Shown here: positions 5,934-11,257 of the stretch, in pieces
Position numbering within the stretch: the first letter of the stretch is position 1
Layout of the letters: each line of letters opens with the position of its first letter
Source of the DNA: Flavobacterium sp.
GTDB lineage: Bacteria > Bacteroidota > Bacteroidia > Flavobacteriales > Flavobacteriaceae
Assembly (NCBI GenBank): GCA_005792865.1
Contig: SXQR01000282.1
Location: forward strand, 1 to 11,257
Length of the DNA: 11,257 nt
Reading direction: 5' to 3'
The notes under the pieces: generated by a model
Told to the model about the DNA's origin: nothing
Seen by the model: only the letters and a program-made list of their open reading frames with translations
The model's database searches: none
Translations under genes and position numbers: made by a program

Positions 5934-5940
5934 TACTACA

Positions 5941-7215
5941 ATGGCTGACTTACTGCTCGGGCTCCAATGGGGCGACGAAGGAAAAGGAAAAATCGTCGAT
6001 GTGCTCACCTCGCGCTACGATATCATCGCGCGCTTCCAGGGCGGGCCAAACGCGGGGCATACCCTCGAATTTGACGGCATCAAGCACGTCTTGCGCACCA
6101 TCCCGTCGGGGATCTTCCACGAAAATACCATCAACATCATCGGGAACGGCGTCGTGATCGACCCGGTCGTCTTTCAAAAGGAACTCGAAGGGCTGGAAAA
6201 ATTTAGCATCGACATCCGCAAACGCCTCATCATCTCGCGCAAGGCGCACCTGATACTGCCCACGCACCGCCTGCTCGATGCGGCCTCCGAGACCGCCAAG
6301 GGCAAGGCCAAGATCGGTTCCACGCTCAAGGGCATCGGGCCGGCCTATATGGACAAGACCGGGCGCAACGGGCTCCGCGTCGGGGACATCGAACTACCTG
6401 ATTTCAAGGAGCGCTACCGGACCCTTGCCAGCAAGCACGAGGCGATGATCGAGTTTTACGGTGTCAAGATGCAATACAACCTGGAAGAGCTTGAAAAAGA
6501 GTTTTTCGCGTCGGTCGAGGTATTGCGCCAATTGGAGTTCATCGACAGCGAGCAATACCTTTACGAGGCACAGCAGCAGGGTAAATCCATCCTTTGCGAA
6601 GGCGCCCAGGGATCGCTTCTGGACGTGGATTTTGGGACCTATCCGTTTGTCACCTCATCCAATACCACGGCCGCCGGTGCCTGTACGGGACTGGGCATCG
6701 CACCCAATAAGATCGACCAGGTGTACGGAATATTCAAGGCCTACACCACGCGCGTGGGCAGCGGCCCCTTCCCCACCGAACTTTTTGACCAGGACGGCGA
6801 GACCATGGCCCGCGTGGGCAACGAATTCGGATCGGTCACAGGTCGCCAACGCCGTTGCGGCTGGCTGGATCTGGTGGCGCTCAAATACGCCATCCGCATC
6901 AACGGCGTCACGCGCCTGATGATGATGAAGGGCGATGTGCTGTCGGGTTTCAGGACACTCAAGGTCTGTACGGGTTACCAATACCGCGGCAAGGAAATCC
7001 AGCACCTTCCCTACAACATCGAGCCCGAGAACGTACAGCCCGTGTACCGCGAGTTCAGGGGTTGGCAGGCCGACCTGACCGGGATGAACACGTATGAACA
7101 ATTGCCGTCGGAACTGCGCGATTACGTTGACTTCATAGAAAGCGAAGTGGGCGTTCCCGTCGAAATCATTTCGGTGGGGCCGGATCGCAAGCAAACCATT
7201 ATCAAGACTTCATGA
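5941..7215 (+). CDS. purA: Adenylosuccinate synthetase
   Basis: A 424-aa cytosolic enzyme joining IMP and aspartate, with GTP hydrolysis, to give adenylosuccinate, the first committed step from IMP to AMP. The length is normal for the family. The N-terminal signature QWGDEGKGK (9-17) contains the catalytic aspartate D12 and the phosphate-binding loop. GGPNAGHT (34-41) carries the catalytic histidine H40. Further family blocks are GSTLKGIGPAYMDKTGR (126-142), EGAQGSLLDVDFGTYPFVT (220-238), VGSGPFPTE (272-280) and GRQRRCGWLD (301-310). All key residues are intact. The ATG at 5941 gives the usual short N-terminus before the loop. Its stop overlaps the start of nhaA in ATGA (7212-7215), so the two are probably cotranscribed and translationally coupled. 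The upstream gap holds repeats to within 2 nt of the ATG, and no clear promoter was found. Confidence 0.97.
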   Translation: MADLLLGLQWGDEGKGKIVDVLTSRYDIIARFQGGPNAGHTLEFDGIKHVLRTIPSGIFHENTINIIGNGVVIDPVVFQKELEGLEKFSIDIRKRLIISRKAHLILPTHRLLDAASETAKGKAKIGSTLKGIGPAYMDKTGRNGLRVGDIELPDFKERYRTLASKHEAMIEFYGVKMQYNLEELEKEFFASVEVLRQLEFIDSEQYLYEAQQQGKSILCEGAQGSLLDVDFGTYPFVTSSNTTAAGACTGLGIAPNKIDQVYGIFKAYTTRVGSGPFPTELFDQDGETMARVGNEFGSVTGRQRRCGWLDLVALKYAIRINGVTRLMMMKGDVLSGFRTLKVCTGYQYRGKEIQHLPYNIEPENVQPVYREFRGWQADLTGMNTYEQLPSELRDYVDFIESEVGVPVEIISVGPDRKQTIIKTS

Positions 7216-8351
7216 AGATTACCAAACTCTTTACCGCATTTTTTGAGAGCGAAAAATCGAGCGGCATCCTGCTGGTGATTGTCACCATTGTTTCGATGAT
7301 TTTGGCCAACACTTCCGTCGGGCCGGAATACACGGGATTCTGGCATCAGCCCATGGGTTCGCACACCCTGACCGAATGGATCAATGACGGCCTCATGGCG
7401 ATTTTCTTCCTGCTGATCGGGCTTGAACTCGAACGCGAAATCTACATTGGCGAGCTGTCAGATTTACGCAGTGCATCCCTTCCCATTTTTGGGGCCATCG
7501 GCGGGATGATCGTTCCGGCCGCAATCTATCTCTCGCTCAATATGGGAACCAACACGCAGGACGGTGCGGGAATTCCCATGGCCACCGATATTGCATTTGC
7601 CGTGGGGATCCTTTCATTATTGGGCAGCCGCGTTCCGGTCGCGCTAAAGGTCTTCCTGACCGCACTGGCCGTGATCGACGACCTCGGCGCCATCATCGTG
7701 ATCGCGATCTTTTATACGAAGGATCTCGCCATCGGCTACCTATTTGCCGCATTGGGGGTTTGGGCCTTTTTGTTCGTGTTGAACCGCTTAAAAGTGTACA
7801 GCCTCATTCCGTACCTCCTGGGCGGGGTTGTCATGTGGTATTTCATGCTCCATTCGGGCGAGCACGCCACCATTACGGGCGTTATCCTTGCTTTCGTGAT
7901 CCCGTTTGGGGATGGAAGCGAAACCTCTATTTCATACAAACTTCAGGAATTCCTGCACCATCCTGTCGCCTTTTTCATCTTGCCCGTATTTGCATTGGCC
8001 AATACCTGCATCCCCATCGAGGATGGTTGGCAGTCCGGATTGCTTGCCACTGCCAGTTTAGGCATCATCCTGGGGCTTGTGGTGGGAAAACCGCTGGGAA
8101 TCTGGGCGTTTGCGATGTTGGGCTGCAAGGCCAAACTTTGCGGTCTTCCCCAGGGCATCCGGTGGAAAGATATCATGGGCGTTGGATTTTTGGGCGGAAT
8201 CGGGTTCACGATGTCCATTTTCATCACGCTACTTGCCTTTGACGATGATCTTATCATCAACGAGGCCAAGATGTCGATACTCATCGCATCTGTGATCGCG
8301 GGCACGATCGGATTTTTCTGGTTGAGATCAACGCTCCGACGGGCTACTTGA
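7212..8351 (+). CDS. nhaA: Na+/H+ antiporter NhaA
   Basis: A 379-aa inner-membrane protein close to the length of E. coli NhaA (388 aa), with about 11-12 hydrophobic segments. It exports Na+ (or Li+) in exchange for H+, giving salt and alkaline-pH tolerance. The signature residues are present: MATDIAFAVGIL with D126 (E. coli D133), LAVIDDLGAI with the cation-binding pair D156-D157 (E. coli D163-D164), and GKPLGI with K293 (E. coli K300). HATITGV has H218, matching H225. FFLLIGLELEREI in the N-terminal half is also typical. The ATG overlaps the purA stop by 4 bp, so translation is probably coupled. The 3' end overlaps the convergent amylase gene by 8 bp. Nothing suggests loss of function. Confidence 0.95.
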   Translation: MKITKLFTAFFESEKSSGILLVIVTIVSMILANTSVGPEYTGFWHQPMGSHTLTEWINDGLMAIFFLLIGLELEREIYIGELSDLRSASLPIFGAIGGMIVPAAIYLSLNMGTNTQDGAGIPMATDIAFAVGILSLLGSRVPVALKVFLTALAVIDDLGAIIVIAIFYTKDLAIGYLFAALGVWAFLFVLNRLKVYSLIPYLLGGVVMWYFMLHSGEHATITGVILAFVIPFGDGSETSISYKLQEFLHHPVAFFILPVFALANTCIPIEDGWQSGLLATASLGIILGLVVGKPLGIWAFAMLGCKAKLCGLPQGIRWKDIMGVGFLGGIGFTMSIFITLLAFDDDLIINEAKMSILIASVIAGTIGFFWLRSTLRRAT

Positions 8352-10218
8352 TCGCGTATATGAAAGACTCCGAAGGCGCCAGCCGCACCGGAAGCTTTCC
8401 AACACCGTCCTTGACCGATAGGATCGAGCGGCTTTTACCATAGATCGCATCGCCCACCGGATATTCCCCATCTTTGAGTTTCCAGGAGGAAATCAGGTCC
8501 CTGGGCACGATAAGTTCAAATTCCTGCGACTTGGCGTAGTCAATATTGCTCACCACGATTACACGCTCGTTACCGCGCCATCGCCCAAAAGAATAGACCC
8601 TTTCGCCGTAACCGGCAGTTTTTTCGCGGTTGATCTTTTGAAGGTCGTAAAATTCACCGGTGAGCGCCTGGCTGTTCAATGCATAATTAAGCAATCTTTT
8701 GTAGAAGTCGCGCAGCTCGCGTTCCCGAACCTCGAGTTTGCCGCCGTCAAAGGCGCCGTTGTTCATCCACCGCTGGTGTGCCGGGACGCCCACGTAATCA
8801 AAGATCGAAGTACGCGTCTTTTTGCCAAACCCTGCATCCTGATCGCCCCGCTCGCCCACTTCCTGTCCAAAATAGACCATGGTGGGAGAAGTTGAGATTG
8901 CGGTGGAAATCACCATGAGTGGTTTGCCCCGGTGGCCGTCGCCCGCAAATTCATCACTGGCCAGGCGCTGCTCGTCGTGGTTGTCCAAAAAGTGCAACAT
9001 GTGGCCTTCGATGTCGGCGAGACCTTTCTGGATATCCGATATGCCGTCGGCGGTGGATTTGCCCCTGACCACTTCCTTGAGCTTGTCGTAGAGATCGACC
9101 TTGTCATAAAGGTAATCCATCTTGCCAAGCCGCACATAATTGCGGTACTCCTTCGGGTTGTAGATTTCCGCCAGCAGGAACGCATCGGGGTTTTGCATCT
9201 TGATCGCCGAATTCAGGTAACTCCAAAACTCCACGGGGACCATTTCGGCCATGTCGTATCTAAACCCATCGACGCCCTTGGCGGTCCAGTACAAGGCAAT
9301 CGACCTGAACTTTTCCCACGAATCGGGCACATCCTTATCTTGCCAGAATGCGTGATGAGCCTTGTAATCCTTTTGATCGTAGCCTGCCGGAAGCTGTGGA
9401 AAATCCTTGGATCCATCCGGCCTGATGCCGTAATTGATCTTGACGGTCTCGTACCAATCATTAATGTCCGGCTGGGCCAGGCGCGAACCGTTGCCGGTCC
9501 ATTTGGCGGGGTTTTCATTGAACTTCCCGTCGATTAACGGATGCTTCTCACCTCCAAGCGGCCTGTAATCGGGCGATTGCGGAACCATGAACGGCTTTCC
9601 CGGAATGTAATAGAAGTTGTTGTCGCGCCTGTATTCGGCCTTGGTATCGTCATCGGCACCAAAATCCCTGATCCCCTTGGGGTTTGTTTTCCCTTCGTAG
9701 CGGCGTGCGATATGGTTGGGGACGATATCGATGAGCACCTTGAGCCCGTTCTTGTGCGTCCGGTCAATGAGCGCCTCGAATTCCTGCAGCCTCTGCGCCG
9801 GATTGATGGCCAGGTCAGGATTGACGTTATAATAATCCTTGACCGCATAAGGCGATCCTGCGCGGCCCTTGACCACTTCAGGGTCGTCGTTTGAGATCCC
9901 GATGGATGTGTAATCGCGTACAAGCGCGTGGTGCGGAACGCCCGTGTACCAAATGTGCGTGACGCCCAGGGACTTGATTTCGCGCAAGGCCTTGTCGGTG
10001 AAATCGGCAAACTTGCCCACGCCGTTCTCCTCGATCGTGCCCCAGGGTTTGTTGGTGGTATTCTTGTTGCCGAAAAGCCTCGTAAAGACCTGGTAGACAA
10101 CTTTCTTGCCGTACAGATTGGTGGTCTTCGCTGCCGGGGCGGGAAGGGATTTCTCGGGTTGCTGCGCCGCCGTTGCCGTAACGGCCATTACCGCGGCTAT
10201 TATCATCATGGATTTCAT
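8344..10218 (-). CDS. Exported GH13 alpha-amylase family protein
   Basis: A 624-aa glycoside hydrolase. Residues 1-18 or so are a Sec signal peptide (MKSMMIIAAVMAVTATAA); no lipobox is seen, so a soluble periplasmic or secreted enzyme is inferred. The GH13 barrel (from about residue 38, VVYQVFTRLFG) has all four classic regions: I DIVPNH (164-169), II GFRYDMAEM (318-326) with nucleophile D322, III LLAEIYN (348-354) with acid/base E351, IV FLDNHDEQR (410-418) with D415. The C-terminal ~90 residues look like the usual beta-sandwich. Alpha-1,4-glucan hydrolysis is likely, but the exact substrate and product cannot be read from sequence. No SusC/SusD-like or regulator gene adjoins it, unlike a standard starch-utilisation locus. 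No T9SS domain is present. The coding end overlaps that of nhaA by 8 bp. Confidence 0.93.
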   Translation of the reverse strand: MKSMMIIAAVMAVTATAAQQPEKSLPAPAAKTTNLYGKKVVYQVFTRLFGNKNTTNKPWGTIEENGVGKFADFTDKALREIKSLGVTHIWYTGVPHHALVRDYTSIGISNDDPEVVKGRAGSPYAVKDYYNVNPDLAINPAQRLQEFEALIDRTHKNGLKVLIDIVPNHIARRYEGKTNPKGIRDFGADDDTKAEYRRDNNFYYIPGKPFMVPQSPDYRPLGGEKHPLIDGKFNENPAKWTGNGSRLAQPDINDWYETVKINYGIRPDGSKDFPQLPAGYDQKDYKAHHAFWQDKDVPDSWEKFRSIALYWTAKGVDGFRYDMAEMVPVEFWSYLNSAIKMQNPDAFLLAEIYNPKEYRNYVRLGKMDYLYDKVDLYDKLKEVVRGKSTADGISDIQKGLADIEGHMLHFLDNHDEQRLASDEFAGDGHRGKPLMVISTAISTSPTMVYFGQEVGERGDQDAGFGKKTRTSIFDYVGVPAHQRWMNNGAFDGGKLEVRERELRDFYKRLLNYALNSQALTGEFYDLQKINREKTAGYGERVYSFGRWRGNERVIVVSNIDYAKSQEFELIVPRDLISSWKLKDGEYPVGDAIYGKSRSILSVKDGVGKLPVRLAPSESFIYAIK

Positions 10219-10239
10219 GTTGGAAATTTATGGAGAAAA

Positions 10240-10247
10240 CAAATATA
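10240..10247 (-). promoter_or_regulatory. Amylase -7 box
   Basis: On the minus strand TATATTTG matches TAnnTTTG exactly and lies 21 nt before the ATG at 10218. No TTG is found at the proper distance; TTAG at about 10267-10270 is the nearest candidate, with a spacer of about 20 nt. It lies back to back with the promoter of the OstA/LptA-like gene. Confidence 0.5.
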
Positions 10248-10288
10248 GCCAAATGTCCCGTCGGTACTAATTTATTCTTAATGACCAC

Positions 10289-10316
10289 TTGCACTGCCTT
10301 GATTTTCCTAAATTTG
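10289..10316 (+). promoter_or_regulatory. Promoter of the OstA/LptA-like gene (TTG-N17-TAAATTTG)
   Basis: TAAATTTG at 10309-10316 is a perfect TAnnTTTG box, with TTG at 10289-10291 17 nt upstream. Transcription would begin near 10323, about 8 nt before the proposed TTG start codon at 10331. It therefore excludes an earlier TTG at 10289 as the start. Confidence 0.6.
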
Positions 10317-10330
10317 GCAAAAATTCCAGG

Positions 10331-11257
10331 TTGAAAAACTTCGTTCTTTTCGCGCTGTTCATGCTGGCTTTTGTCAATGTGCAGGGCCAGTCCGGGCCGC
10401 CAAAAAAGATCATTGTCGAATATTCGGATTTCGCCGATCGCAACGAGGCCGAAATGCCCGGTGCTGCGCTCCTGACGGGTAATGTCCGCATCCGCCACGA
10501 GGGGGTCGTCATGACCTGCAACAAGGCCTACTTTTTTGGTGACGAAAATTACGTCAAGGCTTTTGGCGATGTGCAGATGGTACAGGGCGACACGCTTTTC
10601 ATGAACAGCCGCTACGCCGAATATAACGGAAATGTCAAGCAGGCCTTCGCCACGGGGAATGTCCGTATGCGCTCGCCCGACATGACCCTGGTCACCGACA
10701 CCATCCACTTTGACCGCAACATCCAGCAGGCGTGGTATGACACCTACGGTACCATTACCAATAAGGACAACACGCTGCGGAGCAAGTCCGGCCGGTATTA
10801 CGCCAACGAAAAAAAATACCGCTTCCTGACGGCCGTCACGATCACCAATCCCAAGTATGTCATCAAGTCCAATCACCTGGACTATTACACCAATTCCGGG
10901 CACACCTACCTTTTTGGGCCTTCGACGATTACCAGTGAGGCCAATTACATCTATACCGAGAAGGGCTTTTACGACACCAAGAAAAATTTCTCGCATTTCC
11001 TCAAGCGCTCGTACATTCGCTACAAGGACCGGCTTATCGAGGGCGACAGCCTTTATTATGACCGCAACCGGGAGTTTGCCTCGGCCACGAACAACGTGAA
11101 GATCACCGATTCCATCAACCGCGGCCTGGTGCGCGGCCACTATGCCGAGGTCTATCGGAACAAGGACTCCATGTATGTGACCAAGAGGGCCGTCGCGGTG
11201 AATTTTGTCGAGAACGATTCGGTTTACATCCACGGCCGCAAATTGATGGTCACCGGA
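10331..11257 (+). CDS. OstA/LptA-like LPS-transport family protein (3' truncated by window)
   Basis: An open frame of 309 codons that runs off the window end without a stop. Starting at TTG 10331 the product begins with a typical signal peptide (about 1-20: MKNFVLFALFMLAFVNVQGQ, reading TTG as Met), so it is exported. From residue 45 it shows the repeating short-strand pattern of OstA/LptA beta-jellyroll proteins: LLTGNVRIRHEGVVMTCNKA, AFGDVQMVQGDTLFMNS, ATGNVRMRSPDMTLVTDTI, then further LxS and YYxNxxxY turns. By analogy with LptA and the N-domain of LptD, it should help carry lipopolysaccharide across the periplasm; that role is inferred. There is no in-frame ATG before 10361, and an ATG 10361 start would remove half the signal peptide, so TTG is preferred. 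It diverges from the amylase with 112 bp between them. Confidence 0.82.
   Translation, partial: MKNFVLFALFMLAFVNVQGQSGPPKKIIVEYSDFADRNEAEMPGAALLTGNVRIRHEGVVMTCNKAYFFGDENYVKAFGDVQMVQGDTLFMNSRYAEYNGNVKQAFATGNVRMRSPDMTLVTDTIHFDRNIQQAWYDTYGTITNKDNTLRSKSGRYYANEKKYRFLTAVTITNPKYVIKSNHLDYYTNSGHTYLFGPSTITSEANYIYTEKGFYDTKKNFSHFLKRSYIRYKDRLIEGDSLYYDRNREFASATNNVKITDSINRGLVRGHYAEVYRNKDSMYVTKRAVAVNFVENDSVYIHGRKLMVTG

Larger units (their letters stand above)
5636..5940. other. Gene-free gap between fur and purA
   Basis: These 305 bases hold, in order: an imperfect hairpin just after fur (outer stem GCGCC 5644-5648 with GGCGC 5676-5680, inner stem GGGC 5656-5659 with GCCC 5665-5668); a TATAATT heptamer array (5691-5711); a ~90-bp REP-like element (5715-5805); AT-rich unique sequence (5806-5850); and two arrays running to the purA ATG. 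I found no TAnnTTTG box and no recognisable riboswitch, so the purA promoter is not located. The hairpin lacks a T run. Confidence 0.65.

Noticed and set aside
5636..5940. Purine riboswitch or attenuator before purA
   Set aside because: No conserved riboswitch core or three-way junction was recognised. The structure present is accounted for by the REP-like element and tandem arrays.
9878..11233. A 451-codon open frame on the minus strand opposite the OstA/LptA-like gene
   Set aside because: It runs antisense to a clear signal-peptide and OstA-repeat protein, then continues out of frame into the amylase. Its translation has no recognisable domain and looks like a mirror of codon bias.
8344..11257. 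Starch-utilisation (Sus-type) gene cluster
   Set aside because: Only the amylase fits. The neighbours are an antiporter and an LPS-transport-type gene, and no SusC/SusD-like genes are in the window.

Overview
The window reads as ordinary chromosome of a Bacteroidota bacterium, most likely family Flavobacteriaceae and close to Flavobacterium. The evidence is a C-terminal type IX secretion (T9SS) sorting domain on the first gene, a Fur protein of the flavobacterial kind, an OstA/LptA-like gene, and several promoters of the Bacteroidetes TTG/TAnnTTTG type. The coding sequence is roughly balanced in G+C, rich for that family, while several gaps are AT-rich.

Layout. 1-212: a 33-bp near-perfect palindrome, then a promoter. 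213-1439 (+): exported beta-propeller-like protein with a T9SS sorting domain. 1440-2015: a gene-free, repeat-filled gap. 2016-4235 (+): RelA/SpoT (p)ppGpp enzyme. 4236-4515: a short gap with two inverted copies of a roughly 37-bp repeat. 4516-4971 (+): DUF1905/OmdA-like protein. 5138-5635 (+): Fur-family regulator. 5636-5940: a second repeat-rich gap. 5941-7215 (+): purA. 7212-8351 (+): nhaA, overlapping purA by ATGA. 8344-10218 (-): exported GH13 alpha-amylase, whose 3' end overlaps that of nhaA by 8 bp. 10331-11257 (+): OstA/LptA-like gene, divergent from the amylase and cut by the window end.

Functionally the window mixes housekeeping and regulation (stringent response, metal or redox regulation, purine synthesis, outer-membrane lipid transport) with accessory functions (Na+/H+ antiport, starch-type glucan breakdown, a secreted propeller protein). 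Only purA-nhaA looks translationally coupled. The other genes appear to have their own promoters.

I see no new defence, mobile or biosynthetic system. The most distinctive signal is non-coding. Every gap from 1440 to 5940 carries degenerate tandem arrays of 7-8 bp words, with a different word at each site. These arrays run into the promoters or start codons of spoT, the DUF1905 gene, fur and purA, and in two cases supply the promoter's TTG element. Three copies of a dispersed repeat of about 37-41 bp and one longer REP-like element lie among them.
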